Source: a virus
Virus record (IMG/VR): IMGVR_UViG_3300031507_000003
Span: 1 to 57,886 of that record
DNA length: 57,886 nucleotides
Reading direction: 5' to 3' (one strand)
Of this stretch, positions 1 to 7,744 are shown piece by piece. Below the pieces are notes generated by a model that saw nothing but the letters and a program-made list of their open reading frames with translations, was not told the origin of the DNA and did not search any database. The translations under genes were made by a program, and so were the position numbers. Position 1 is the first letter of the stretch, and every line of letters begins with the position of its first letter.

Positions 1-117
1 CGATGAGTTCGGCGTCCGGGGCGATCGTCGTCTTGAGCGCGCTCTCTTCGATCTGCCAGGCGCCCCAGTGATTCACGTCACCCATGCCGAGCAGGACTTC
101 GGCCGGGATGTTCACCT
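1..117. repeat. Terminal overlap, copy 1 (identical to the last 117 bases)
   Basis: Bases 1-117 are identical to the last 117 bases. The repeat lies inside the portal gene and the reading frame continues across the join. This is what a circular assembly with a residual overlap gives, rather than a biological terminal repeat. Removing one copy gives a 57,769-bp circle. Confidence 0.95.
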
Positions 118-1072
118 GGGTGGCCAGACGCTTGATCGCGCTGTCCCTCTTCTCGATGATCTTCTCATCGATCTTCATCGTGAAATCGACATGGGAGTTG
201 GCCACGTCCTTGATCCACTCGCCCGGCATCTGCATCAGCAGCGGGATCACAGCGGACGCCGTACCCGGCTCCGCGATCGCCAGCCGCGCCAGTTCCACGA
301 TCTCCGCCATGATCGGGTTCGGCATGTCGGCGAACTCCTCCCGTACGGGGAAGTCCACCTCGTTGGGCAGGAACCAGATACCCGCAGAGGCCAGCCGGGA
401 CAGGTACTGCGCCAGAATGTGCCGGTTGACCAGCTCCAGTTCCCGCATCGTGGTCCGGGCAGACCGGGCAGAGGAATCAGCCAGGTGGTACCAGCGCTTG
501 TGCGGGCGCCATACCCGGAACACATGCCCGCCCACTACGTCACGCCACTGGTCGGAGTTGGGCGCGTTCTCGTCTTTGACCTGCCACTGCTTGTGTCTGG
601 CCTGGACTTCGTCCACGGACCGTACCGACCAGCTCTCCGCACCCTGCCGGGTCTCCCCGACCAGGTACCCCTCACCCGGTACCGCGAGCTGCACCGCGAG
701 CGAAGACATGAGGGAGATCTGGCCTGCCACTCCGCCGGCCAGCTTGTTCATCACGTCCACGGCCGGGTGGTTGTCCTCCAGCCGTACCGGTTCGTCCTGG
801 CCGGGCACCAGCTCGGCCGCGTACAGCCGGACGCGGGACAGCATGGCGGACAGCCAGGACACCGCATAGTTGAACTCGCCAAGGGTGTCGTAGTACCGCC
901 ATACCTCCTGCTGCCACGTCTCCGTGGTGCGCAGCAGATCGGAGCGCGGAGCATCCACTTCCACCGCAGCGGAGGTCAGCGCCTGCGGAGCGTGCGCCCG
1001 CTGGTACGCGGCTGACAGCGCCTCCCGCGGGAGCTGGGGGGTACGTCCCAGACCGAACGTCCACCACGGCAT
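1..1072 (-). CDS. Portal protein, N-terminal part (gene continues at the right end of the window)
   Basis: This is the N-terminal part of the portal protein, the dodecameric ring at the capsid vertex through which DNA is packaged. The frame starts at an ATG (complement of 1070-1072) preceded by a GGGAGG ribosome site and begins MPWWTFGLGRTPQLP. It runs off base 1 with no stop. Because of the 117-bp overlap it joins the frame ending at 57054, giving a protein of about 595 aa. Conserved-looking stretches include GEYLVGE-like and W-R-P-H-K segments typical of actinophage portals. It lies downstream of the terminase gene and upstream of the MuF/protease gene, the usual packaging order. Family assignment rests on overall look and context. 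Confidence 0.85.
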   Translation of the reverse strand, partial: MPWWTFGLGRTPQLPREALSAAYQRAHAPQALTSAAVEVDAPRSDLLRTTETWQQEVWRYYDTLGEFNYAVSWLSAMLSRVRLYAAELVPGQDEPVRLEDNHPAVDVMNKLAGGVAGQISLMSSLAVQLAVPGEGYLVGETRQGAESWSVRSVDEVQARHKQWQVKDENAPNSDQWRDVVGGHVFRVWRPHKRWYHLADSSARSARTTMRELELVNRHILAQYLSRLASAGIWFLPNEVDFPVREEFADMPNPIMAEIVELARLAIAEPGTASAVIPLLMQMPGEWIKDVANSHVDFTMKIDEKIIEKRDSAIKRLATQVNIPAEVLLGMGDVNHWGAWQIEESALKTTIAPDAELI

Positions 1073-1191
1073 GAGGCGCCTCCCGAATCGCTGCGACGGT
1101 CTCACTGTAGCCAGGCACCGGGACGGGGGCAGCCCGAAGCCCCCGGGATTTGGGGTCACCGGGGGCTTCTCAGTGGGGGCTGTAGTCCCAG

Positions 1192-1611
1192 TTAAGCGTA
1201 ATCGTGCTGCGCGAGCAAGGCCCCGAGCGCCCACGAACCGAGCCACATGAGGACCGGCACGGGCAGTCCGATGATGAGCCACGTCCCGCCTGTCACACCT
1301 GCTGCCAGCCATCCGCTTGTGCACCAAGGGCAGCTCATCAGCTCGGAGAAGAACAGCGGGATCCACGGGGTCCGGTCGTTCCACCGCTGCCTCTCCCCGC
1401 TCAGGTCCGACCAGTCCCAGGACACCTCCGCGTTCGGGGTGAGTATTACCCCCCGCAGCTCGTTCGTCTCCGCCAGGGTCAGCGGTCGCCACCCGCCCAC
1501 GACCCGGTCACGGAGCCACAGCACGGGCGGGAAGTCCAGGTCCACCACCAGCTTGGTCAGGATGAAGGTGGCCAGCGACATGACCGCCAGCAGGAACCAG
1601 GGGTTGTTCAT
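1192..1611 (-). CDS. Membrane protein, DUF1360-like
   Basis: A 139-aa protein with an N-terminal hydrophobic segment (about residues 5-20) and two more hydrophobic segments near the C terminus (about 100-118 and 120-134). It carries the stretch ELMSCPWCTSGW, which resembles the cysteine motif of DUF1360 membrane proteins found in many actinophages. Its start overlaps the stop of the upstream 1608-1919 gene. It lies between terminase and portal. The function is unknown. Confidence 0.6.
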   Translation of the reverse strand: MNNPWFLLAVMSLATFILTKLVVDLDFPPVLWLRDRVVGGWRPLTLAETNELRGVILTPNAEVSWDWSDLSGERQRWNDRTPWIPLFFSELMSCPWCTSGWLAAGVTGGTWLIIGLPVPVLMWLGSWALGALLAQHDYA

Positions 1612-1919
1612 GCGTCCTCCGTCGTCTCACTTCGTTCGGTCAGCTCCCGCATGGGGACCGGGGCGCGATGGCGCCCGCGGCGGTACAGCGGCTGCTTGGC
1701 GTACCCCAGCAGCCAGCCCCAGCGCTTGCCCTTGTTCTGCTCCAGCCATCGGGACGCGGCGTAGTAGACGGTGCCGAAGACCAGCACCAGCCCCGCCTCT
1801 ACCGACTGTTCGTCCAGGTGCAGCCCCCACCGCGCGGCTGCGGCACAGATGAAGCCGACCAGGTACGGGATGAAGGTCCGCCACAGGGACAGGAGCAGGG
1901 TGTATCGCGCGTCGCTCAC
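1608..1919 (-). CDS. Small membrane protein
   Basis: A 103-aa protein starting at GTG 1919 (VSDARYTLLLSLWR), preceded by a purine-rich AGAAAGAGAC. Two hydrophobic segments (about residues 12-30 and 37-55) are followed by a basic C-terminal tail. It has the general look of the small holin-like or anchor proteins found beside terminase genes in actinophages. It overlaps the next gene by four bases. No specific function can be assigned. An upstream in-frame GTG at 1946 is a less likely start. Confidence 0.55.
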   Translation of the reverse strand: MSDARYTLLLSLWRTFIPYLVGFICAAAARWGLHLDEQSVEAGLVLVFGTVYYAASRWLEQNKGKRWGWLLGYAKQPLYRRGRHRAPVPMRELTERSETTEDA

Positions 1920-1954
1920 GTGCGTCTCTTTCTGTCGTTCATGCACGTGAGTGT

Positions 1955-1975
1955 ACCGGTTTAACGAATCCGTAC
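1955..1975 (-). promoter_or_regulatory. TTTAATTAAA-type element upstream of 1608-1919
   Basis: The sequence ACCGGTTTAACGAATCCGTA is a near-palindrome with GGTTTA/AATCC half-sites. It overlaps the terminase stop codon and lies about 40 bp upstream of the next gene. It matches the element found at the 5' ends of most transcription units here. Confidence 0.4.
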
Positions 1976-3328
1976 CCCACCGATGTTCTGCTGCGCGGCC
2001 TGCGCCCCGGACGAGCCCCGGCCGGAACCGGTGGTGTGTGCGAGCTTCATCTGCCACGTGGTCCAGACCATCGCGTCGAGCCGGTCCGGGGACCAGCCGA
2101 TCTCCGGGTGCCAGGTGCAGAGCTGGTCTTCAAGAGCTTCGAACGTCCCCGCGTGGTGCCAGCGTCCCTGCGCGGTCAGCGCGCTGACGGGCTGCGCACG
2201 GACCGCCTTGCCCCGCGTGGCCGTAACGGTCTTGATCGGGATGCTGACCCCGAGCGCGTCGGCTGCGGTGCGCAGCGTGGCCACGCACATGGCCCCGCCG
2301 TAGTTCGTCTCGGCCACGATCTCATCGGCGTCCCAGTCGATCGCGGCCTGGACCGCGCGCCGTCCCCACCCGTCCGGGGACAGGTGGCACGTCCGGTCAT
2401 CGAGCACGTATCCGTGCGCCTGGGGCCGTCCTCCGTTGCCCGGCAGTACGAGACCTGACTTGCCGGCCACCACGATGCCCTGTTCTCCGGCCCCGCCGGA
2501 GGGGTCCACTCCGACCGTGATCTTCACCAGGTCCGGCACCGCGTCCGGGAGCACCCGCGCGGCATCGATCATGGACCGGGTCCACAGGGCGTTCTCGTCC
2601 TCTTCCATGATCTTGCCCAGCAGCTCCTGGCTGCCGAGCTGGGTCCCCGCGTACGTCTCTTCCAGCGCGTCCCGGATGTGCTGCGGTAGGTGGGGGTTGT
2701 CGTACGTGGTGATGCCCGTGGTCAGTTCCACGTTCCGGATCTCTCCGGCTGCCAGCTTCTTGATCAGTGGCTTCGGCTTAGGGGTCGTGGACCCCACCCA
2801 GTGCGGCCGGGGGCCGGCCCGCAGACCGAACCGCATATGGTCCCAGCAGTCGTCCAGGTGCCGCCACGCGGCCAACTCCTCGGCCCAGATCAGGCACCGG
2901 TTCGAGCCGGCGCGCAGGCGTTCCGCTTCCTCCGGGGTGTGCGCACCAAAGATCTTGGCCTCGCTGCCGTTGGACCAGCGGACCACGGTGCCCCCGGCCG
3001 TGGTCACCAGCCTGGCCCCGGGGTCGTGCGCCTTGAGCCCGGACGGACCGTTCACACAAGACGTGACCGCGTCACCCTGGGTCGGGCCGATGATCCCCAT
3101 CCAGTGCGGGACCGGTCCGGGCAGGCACGGAGGTCCCTTCACGTGCTCGGTCATGTACGACGCGCACGCATCGGTCTTGCCGGCGCCGCGTCCGGCCAGC
3201 AGCAGCCACCCGTACCAGTCCCCTGGTGGCGGGACCTGGTGCGGGAGCGGGGACCACTTCGGGGACGCGAACCGCGCAGCGAGGGCGGAAGCGGCTGCAC
3301 GCCCCACGGCTGCGCGGTCAGTGGTCAT
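1961..3328 (-). CDS. terL: Terminase large subunit
   Basis: The packaging motor ATPase and nuclease, 455 aa. Walker A AGRGAGKT is at residues 45-52, the Walker B-like CLIWAEE at 145-151, and a coupling motif GSTTPK at 179-184. The RNase-H-fold nuclease domain opens with TVGVDPSGG, whose aspartate (about residue 275) would bind metal. Length is typical. It translocates concatemeric DNA into the prohead through the portal encoded downstream. The probable small subunit (8536-9087) is not adjacent but lies about 5 kb upstream in the same strand block, with a sugar cassette in between. Confidence 0.93.
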   Translation of the reverse strand: MTTDRAAVGRAAASALAARFASPKWSPLPHQVPPPGDWYGWLLLAGRGAGKTDACASYMTEHVKGPPCLPGPVPHWMGIIGPTQGDAVTSCVNGPSGLKAHDPGARLVTTAGGTVVRWSNGSEAKIFGAHTPEEAERLRAGSNRCLIWAEELAAWRHLDDCWDHMRFGLRAGPRPHWVGSTTPKPKPLIKKLAAGEIRNVELTTGITTYDNPHLPQHIRDALEETYAGTQLGSQELLGKIMEEDENALWTRSMIDAARVLPDAVPDLVKITVGVDPSGGAGEQGIVVAGKSGLVLPGNGGRPQAHGYVLDDRTCHLSPDGWGRRAVQAAIDWDADEIVAETNYGGAMCVATLRTAADALGVSIPIKTVTATRGKAVRAQPVSALTAQGRWHHAGTFEALEDQLCTWHPEIGWSPDRLDAMVWTTWQMKLAHTTGSGRGSSGAQAAQQNIGGVRIR

Positions 3329-3381
3329 GGGTTGAGTGTGCCCGACTCAACGACGACGCTGCGCCCGAAGCTTGCGGTACC

Positions 3382-3395
3382 CTGATTTAGGAATC
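3382..3395 (+). promoter_or_regulatory. TTTAATTAAA-type element (CTGATTTAGGAATC)
   Basis: CTGATTTAGGAATC shares the 12-mer CCTGATTTAGGA with the element at 20902 that precedes the structured locus at 20.9 kb. Both are followed on the plus strand by hairpin-rich non-coding sequence. Read on the minus strand it could instead serve terL. Confidence 0.4.
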
Positions 3396-3530
3396 TCGCG
3401 AAGCTGTATCGGCGGGACAGCAGCGCCCTCGGCCTGGCCGTGGGCGCGGTGGTCCGGATGTGCACCCGTGATCGGGAACTGACCCGAAGCGGCCGGATGA
3501 CATACCGGGGGTTCGACTCTCCTCCGGGAT
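3396..3530 (+). ncRNA. Hairpin-rich non-coding segment, possible structured RNA
   Basis: On the plus strand this holds a 5-bp stem GCTGT/ACAGC (3403-3421) and a long hairpin at 3423-3447 (6 bp, T-T mismatch, then 4 bp with a CTG loop). A 7-bp hairpin at 3505-3527 has a loop, TTCGACTCT, that mimics a tRNA T-loop. The stems GGAATCTC (3390) and GGGATTCC (3527) could close the whole segment. It is too long and wrongly shaped for a tRNA. Whether it is transcribed is unknown. Confidence 0.3.
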
Positions 3531-3534
3531 TCCC

Positions 3535-4173
3535 TCAACGACGACGCTGCGCCCGGCGCCGAACCGGCTGTGGTCCAGCGTCACCCCGTCCCGGCATGCC
3601 GCTGGAATTATGCGGTCCGTGAACCCAGGTCCAAGATCTTTTAGGCAGGTGCACGATCTGGGCTCCGGCTGCCACGCACCCGAGAGTGAAACCCCAGTCC
3701 TCCCCGCCCCGGTTCCCGTCCGGAGCCCTCGGGGAGTCCTCGGGCACATCCGCGAACCCGACCTGCTGAGCCAGCCCGGTACGGACCAGTACCGTGACCG
3801 TGGTCTGGTGCGGGGCATCATCGTCCCACGGACGGCCGAAGAACATCGGGAACGGGTCGGTCCCGCCCACGACCCGGAACCATGGGTACACGTAATCCGC
3901 CCCGGTCTCGCTCGCGCAAGCCACCAGGGCTTCGATGTGGTCCGGGTCCATGGTGTCGTCACTGTCCAGGAACGCGGTCCACTGGGTGGTCACCTCCAGC
4001 AGCCCGCAGTGCCGGGTGAGGGCCGCTCCCTTGGCGTGCACGTCCCTGGCCAGGACCAGTTCTGTGGGGTACGTCTGCGCCCGCACCGAGGCCGCTGCCC
4101 GCTCCAGCATCCCGTTCAGTTCCCTGGCCGGGTGAAAGGGAACGACTACGGTCACGCCCGGGCGCAGCGTCAC
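3535..4173 (-). CDS. Glycosyltransferase family 2
   Basis: A 212-aa protein starting at GTG 4173, which overlaps the stop of the methyltransferase (GTGA overlap). The N terminus VTVVVPFHPAREL is the GT-A nucleotide-binding strand. The DXD-type metal motif FLDSDDTMD lies at residues 69-76 and a GGEDWGF segment near residue 165. It would transfer a sugar from a nucleotide-sugar donor. It is the last gene of a sugar cassette. Its C terminus (AQRRR) comes from the right copy of the 22-bp repeat, so the original end of the protein may have been different. Confidence 0.8.
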   Translation of the reverse strand: MTLRPGVTVVVPFHPARELNGMLERAAASVRAQTYPTELVLARDVHAKGAALTRHCGLLEVTTQWTAFLDSDDTMDPDHIEALVACASETGADYVYPWFRVVGGTDPFPMFFGRPWDDDAPHQTTVTVLVRTGLAQQVGFADVPEDSPRAPDGNRGGEDWGFTLGCVAAGAQIVHLPKRSWTWVHGPHNSSGMPGRGDAGPQPVRRRAQRRR

Positions 4174-4604
4174 CGGGGCGACCCCCGCCACATGATCTCG
4201 TTGTCGCCCTGAAGCACCAGCTCCAGTGTGGTCCACGGCAGGATGCCGTAGTCAGCCCAGGCAGCGAACAGCCCGTCGAAATAGTGAAAGGACTCCAGCA
4301 CCCAGAAGCTGACGTGCGTCGGGTCCGCGTATGCGTGCCAGCCCTGTGCCGCGTTCGGCACCCGCACCGTGAACACGCCCCCGGGCCTGAGCACCCGGTG
4401 CGCCTCGTTCATCACGAAGATGCGGGGCTCCGCGGCCGGGATGTGCTCCATCACGTGACTGGCCAGGATGCCGTCCACCGACCCGTCAGCGGCCGGCCAG
4501 GGGCCGTCCTGCGCCCGCCGCTTCCAGCCCTCGGTGCCATGCACCGGGTCCAGGTTGGTCCAGCCTGGCGGGGCCAGCGTGCCCCCGCCGATCTCGATGT
4601 TCAT
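4170..4604 (-). CDS. Class I SAM-dependent methyltransferase
   Basis: A 144-aa protein starting at ATG 4604 inside the end of the upstream gene. It begins MNIEIGGG, a SAM-binding motif I of the Methyltransf_11 type. VDGILASHVMEHIP is motif IV and HRVLRPGGVFTVRVPN the post-motif strand. It is short for the family, a size seen for phage sugar or small-molecule methyltransferases. Its position between sugar-transfer genes suggests that it modifies a sugar or a glycosylated product. The substrate cannot be read from the sequence. Confidence 0.75.
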   Translation of the reverse strand: MNIEIGGGTLAPPGWTNLDPVHGTEGWKRRAQDGPWPAADGSVDGILASHVMEHIPAAEPRIFVMNEAHRVLRPGGVFTVRVPNAAQGWHAYADPTHVSFWVLESFHYFDGLFAAWADYGILPWTTLELVLQGDNEIMWRGSPR

Positions 4605-4870
4605 CCCACACGCTCCGGCCAGTGCCAGGATCCGCCCTGGTTCTCGGTGAAGTCCGCCAGGCATCCCCCGGCTTCCAGCGGATGGAAGAACAGCCCGGTC
4701 GGGTTCGAGACCTGAAGACCTACCCGGTACGTGTCTAGAGCGTCAACCTCGGTGACGATGGCTGCCCGGCACTGGGCCGTGTACGCCTGTGTGCCGTCCT
4801 CCCGGACGGGCGTTCCGTGACTGACGTAGTGGACCATCCGGCCCACGCTCGGTACCTGTTCTGTGCTCAT
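4601..4870 (-). CDS. Conserved actinophage hypothetical protein
   Basis: An 89-aa protein reading MVHYVSHGTPVRED near its start, followed by CRAAIVTEV and VGLQVSNPTGLFFHP. This pattern is common in small proteins of actinophages and prophages and is predicted to be all-beta. There is no known function. It starts at ATG 4870, touching the stop of the DUF616-like gene, so it is translationally coupled with the sugar cassette. Confidence 0.65.
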   Translation of the reverse strand: MSTEQVPSVGRMVHYVSHGTPVREDGTQAYTAQCRAAIVTEVDALDTYRVGLQVSNPTGLFFHPLEAGGCLADFTENQGGSWHWPERVG

Positions 4871-5544
4871 CAGTGCTTCTCACTTCCTTCGTAGTTCAGC
4901 CACGGGTTCGCGAAGTGCGTCCCGGGCAGCGGGACCGGGCGCAGCCCTGCGAGGCGCAGCGCCACCGGCTGGCTGACCTGGTCCTGGAACGTATGCCGGT
5001 CGATCATTCCCGACCAGAAATCCGAGATCTCCCCTACGGGCCACGGATCGTGCTGCCGGGCGATCACCCCCGTGGCCCACAACCCCCAGTGCTCCGGATG
5101 ACCCAGTTCCCGGGCGTCCTTCACCTGCGGGCCGAAGTCCTCTCCCGCGTACTTGGCCAGCTTCGCCGACTCCTCCGCCTCGGTGTAGATGCAGTCCCGC
5201 CACGGGTGCACGAACTGGGCCACCGGATCGGAGACGGACGTGCACGCCAGCGCACCTGCCACGAAGTCGGGAGAGGTGACGCGGAACGACGCGTCCAGCC
5301 ACACGGAGGAGTCCGCGTCGGTGTGGGCCCACGGGAACAGCTTCGGTCCCTTCGCCGCCCGGTTGGGGTGCACGCCCGGCCGGGGCAGGTGGACCACGCG
5401 CCAGCCCAGGGCGCCGCCCCGCAGGGACGCGTCGTCGGTGACCAGCACCCAGTCCACGTTCAGACCGGTTTGCGGCATCACGGGCTTGAGGGTGTCGTAT
5501 CCGCCGTACAGCGCCTGGACCACAGCCGCGTCGGGGCGGGTCAC
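4870..5544 (-). CDS. DUF616/TOD1-MUCI70-like glycosyltransferase
   Basis: A 224-aa protein starting at GTG 5544, overlapping the epimerase stop. The segments VDWVLVTDD, WRVVHLP, NRAAKGPKLFPW and SSVWLDASFRV follow the pattern of the DUF616 (TOD1/MUCI70) family, which is related to glycosyltransferases with a GT-A-like fold. It is proposed to act in sugar transfer together with its neighbours. The catalytic role of this family in phages is not established. Confidence 0.65.
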   Translation of the reverse strand: MTRPDAAVVQALYGGYDTLKPVMPQTGLNVDWVLVTDDASLRGGALGWRVVHLPRPGVHPNRAAKGPKLFPWAHTDADSSVWLDASFRVTSPDFVAGALACTSVSDPVAQFVHPWRDCIYTEAEESAKLAKYAGEDFGPQVKDARELGHPEHWGLWATGVIARQHDPWPVGEISDFWSGMIDRHTFQDQVSQPVALRLAGLRPVPLPGTHFANPWLNYEGSEKH

Positions 5545-6347
5545 CGGTACCACCGCACCGTGTCCGCCAGCCGGTCCCAGTCCATGACCGGGCGCCAGTC
5601 CAGGCGGTCCCAGCCTTCGCCCTTGGCCACGATCGTGGTCGGTTCCTCGCCCGTGCGCATCGGCAGGTACTCCACCCCGGCGCTGCTCCCGGTGATCCTG
5701 AGAACGACCTCCGCCACCGCGTTGACACTGACCGCCTCGCCCGTCCCCGCGTCGAACACGGCGTCGTCCCCGTGCCCGGCCGCGTCCACCAGCATCCGGC
5801 CCACATCGTCCGCGTGCACCAGGTCCACGGTCTGGGTTCCATCGCCCCACACCGGGACCGGCTTGCCCTGCCACGCGGCACGGGCGAATGTGGGGACGAT
5901 CTTCTGGGGGTGGCCGGGGCCGTGCGCCTGGCCGGGGCCGTAGGCGTTGAAGGCCCGCACATGGCTCACCGGCACACCGAACGCCCGGTGCCAGTTCGTG
6001 GCCAGGCTCTGAGCGCACACCTTCGTGGCCGTGTACACGCTCGGGAACACCGGGGGCATGGTGATGCCCACGTAGCCGGCGCCGTTGGCCCGGCACCACT
6101 GAAGGATGCGGAGCGTGCCCTTGATGTTCACCTCGACGGCCCATTCGGGGTTGTCGAACAGTTCGGAGGTGCCGAGCACCCCGGCCAGGTGGATGACCGT
6201 GTCGGCGCCGGACAAGGCGGCCAGGTCCCCGAGGACATCGTTCCCGTCGGCCCGGTCGAAGCTCCACACGTCGTTGCCCGCGTTCTCCGCGGCCGTGATC
6301 GTGGCCTGGCCGATGAACCCGGCCCCTCCGGTTACTGCGATCCTCAT
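5541..6347 (-). CDS. NAD-dependent sugar epimerase/dehydratase (extended SDR)
   Basis: A 268-aa protein of the GalE/RmlB type. The NAD-binding glycine motif TGGAGFIG is at residues 6-13, HLAGV at 53-57 and the catalytic YTATK (Y105, K109) in place. The segment AYGPGQAHGPG and the downstream DLVHADDVGRML match sugar-nucleotide SDRs. The usual catalytic Ser/Thr lies around residue 96-103. It would make or convert a nucleotide sugar used by the adjacent transferases. It starts at ATG 6347. Confidence 0.88.
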   Translation of the reverse strand: MRIAVTGGAGFIGQATITAAENAGNDVWSFDRADGNDVLGDLAALSGADTVIHLAGVLGTSELFDNPEWAVEVNIKGTLRILQWCRANGAGYVGITMPPVFPSVYTATKVCAQSLATNWHRAFGVPVSHVRAFNAYGPGQAHGPGHPQKIVPTFARAAWQGKPVPVWGDGTQTVDLVHADDVGRMLVDAAGHGDDAVFDAGTGEAVSVNAVAEVVLRITGSSAGVEYLPMRTGEEPTTIVAKGEGWDRLDWRPVMDWDRLADTVRWYR

Positions 6348-6366
6348 GCGCCCTCGCTCTCGTTGG

Positions 6367-7032
6367 TCACCACGCCGGACGCCCCCACTTTTCCACGAAC
6401 CGGGCCATGTCCTTGCCCGCCTGCTCGGTCAGCTCCGGGCGCGCCACGGTGTACCCGTTGGGGTGCAGGTGCTGATGGTCCACGCCGGGGACCGTGACCA
6501 TGCCCCCGGCGTCGGCAGCCTGCCACGAAATGTCATTGTCGCCGGTCCACCACACCAGCTCTTCATCCGCCCGCAGACCCGTTTCTCCACGCAGGGCGAA
6601 GCACCAGCCAGCGATGCGGGGCGGAGGCTGTTTCGAGTCACGCCACAGACGGATAGTGGGGCCGTCCCAGGGCGATGCGAGATCGGCCTCCCAGTAGTCC
6701 CGCAGCCCTGCGGTGAGGGTTGCGACGGAACCAGGGGCCATGATCGTGTCGTCGTTGATCACCAGCACGTTCCAGCGGTCCTGGCGCCGGGTCTCGGACA
6801 GGCCCTGCGCCACCTTGAGCCCGTTGTTCCACCAGCGGGAGATGTTCGGGCTCTCGGTGTCCGCGTCCTCGATCACGGCCAGTTGTACGCCGCTCACGTC
6901 CCGGGCCCCGTACCCGTTGTTGGTGGCCAGAATCACGGTGTCCACCTGGTCCCGGAGCGCGGCCACACAGTCGTGCAGGCACGGGCGTCCCTCGGTGGGG
7001 ATGACCGCGTACGTGGGGATGGTGCCGGTCAC
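6367..7032 (-). CDS. Glycosyltransferase, GT2-like
   Basis: A 221-aa protein with YAVIPTEGRPCLHDCV at the N terminus (GT-A fold first strand and loop) and the metal-binding VLVINDDTI (D94, D95). A later GDNDISWQAADAGG segment matches the acceptor/catalytic region of family 2 enzymes. It begins at GTG 7032 overlapping the 7029-7265 gene. First of the sugar cassette genes in transcription order. Likely acts in the host cytoplasm on a virion or cell-surface substrate. Confidence 0.75.
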   Translation of the reverse strand: MTGTIPTYAVIPTEGRPCLHDCVAALRDQVDTVILATNNGYGARDVSGVQLAVIEDADTESPNISRWWNNGLKVAQGLSETRRQDRWNVLVINDDTIMAPGSVATLTAGLRDYWEADLASPWDGPTIRLWRDSKQPPPRIAGWCFALRGETGLRADEELVWWTGDNDISWQAADAGGMVTVPGVDHQHLHPNGYTVARPELTEQAGKDMARFVEKWGRPAW

Positions 7033-7265
7033 AACAGCTCCGTCTCATGGGCGTGAGCGTCCGCGTGAGTCTGCGCCACGGTCACGATATGAATCAGCGT
7101 CGGGGCCGCAACGTGAGCGGGCCAGTCCCAGGACTGCTCCATTGCCGGATCTGCGTGACTCCACGTGCACCTCAGCGTCAGTCCGCCCGCGGGCAGCGAT
7201 ACGAGGGTGAAATGCTCCATCTCCTCGCAGCCACGTGACGTGAACAGGTTGCTGTAGTCGGTCAC
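7029..7265 (-). CDS. Hypothetical protein beginning MTDYSN
   Basis: A 78-aa protein starting at GTG 7265. Its first six residues and the underlying bases repeat those of the upstream 7287-7532 gene (MTDYSN), so the two starts probably arose by duplication. Two tryptophans in a WSHADPAMEQSWDW stretch are notable. No domain recognised. It overlaps the downstream transferase by four bases. Confidence 0.5.
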   Translation of the reverse strand: MTDYSNLFTSRGCEEMEHFTLVSLPAGGLTLRCTWSHADPAMEQSWDWPAHVAAPTLIHIVTVAQTHADAHAHETELL

Positions 7266-7286
7266 AGCGTGGCCCCCTCGGCCTCG

Positions 7287-7532
7287 TTATTGCTCGCGGA
7301 TTGAGTAGCGCACGAGAATGGCGTCCCCGAGGGAGATACCGACCTCACGTGCATGTACGGTGCGGATTCCGTCGAGCAGGGTTCCCACGGTGGCGCCGGG
7401 CGGCGGCGTGTAGCTGCCGGCCCGGTCCTTTGACGGGTTGGCCCCGCCTCGTACAGGACCACACGTCAGCGTTGCACTCCAGGCGTAGCTGCTGGAGGTG
7501 AGCGGCGTGGACGGGTTGCTGTAGTCGGTCAT
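7287..7532 (-). CDS. Hypothetical protein beginning MTDYSN (paralogous start)
   Basis: An 81-aa protein starting at ATG 7532 in a four-base overlap with the upstream membrane-protein gene. The N terminus repeats that of the next gene. Its middle (PPPGATVGTLLDGIRTV) is unlike known families. Predicted soluble, with no signal sequence. The function is unknown. Confidence 0.5.
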   Translation of the reverse strand: MTDYSNPSTPLTSSSYAWSATLTCGPVRGGANPSKDRAGSYTPPPGATVGTLLDGIRTVHAREVGISLGDAILVRYSIREQ

Positions 7533-7744
7533 CGGGTCGGCTCCATCTCGCGGTCGATCCACTTGATCCCGCACACCGTGGAGGCAACCCAAAAGAGTGT
7601 GAACAGGACCCAGAACGCGTCATCGGTCCATGGCGCCGTACCCAGCCACAGAGTCAGCACGCTGGCGCACTCCAGCCCTACAGCTATACCGGCCCAGCCC
7701 AGCGGGTTCAGGCCACGTGTGTCGTGGAAGATACCCTCGCTCAT
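7529..7744 (-). CDS. Small two-helix membrane protein
   Basis: A 71-aa protein starting at ATG 7744, with hydrophobic segments at about residues 14-36 and 43-60 and a charged C-terminal tail. It sits in a run of small overlapping genes. Possibly an anchor or superinfection-related membrane protein, but nothing in the sequence decides this. Confidence 0.5.
   Translation of the reverse strand: MSEGIFHDTRGLNPLGWAGIAVGLECASVLTLWLGTAPWTDDAFWVLFTLFWVASTVCGIKWIDREMEPTR

Larger units (their letters stand above)
3346..3555. repeat. 22-bp direct repeat pair flanking a 166-bp segment
   Basis: Bases 3346-3367 and 3534-3555 are identical for 22 bp (beginning CTCAACGACGACGCTG). The right copy contains the stop codon of the 3535-4173 glycosyltransferase. 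The left copy sits just upstream of terL. The 166 bp between them is non-coding on both strands as far as I can see and is rich in hairpins. The arrangement looks like an insertion or a duplication. Confidence 0.85.

Noticed and set aside
1-117. Genuine direct terminal repeat of the virion DNA
   Set aside because: The copy lies inside the portal gene and the frame continues across the join. 117 bases fits an assembly overlap better.
3390-3535. A tRNA on the plus strand, suggested by GGTTCGACTC and pairing GGAATCTC/GGGATTCC
   Set aside because: The distance is about 145 bases and the T-arm-like loop sits in a 7-bp stem with a 9-base loop, so it is a hairpin rather than a tRNA arm. Kept only as a possible structured segment.
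3347-3538. A 63-residue minus-strand gene within the 22-bp repeat segment
   Set aside because: It would start at TTG with no ribosome site, its sequence is unlike a protein, and its end is just the repeated bases.
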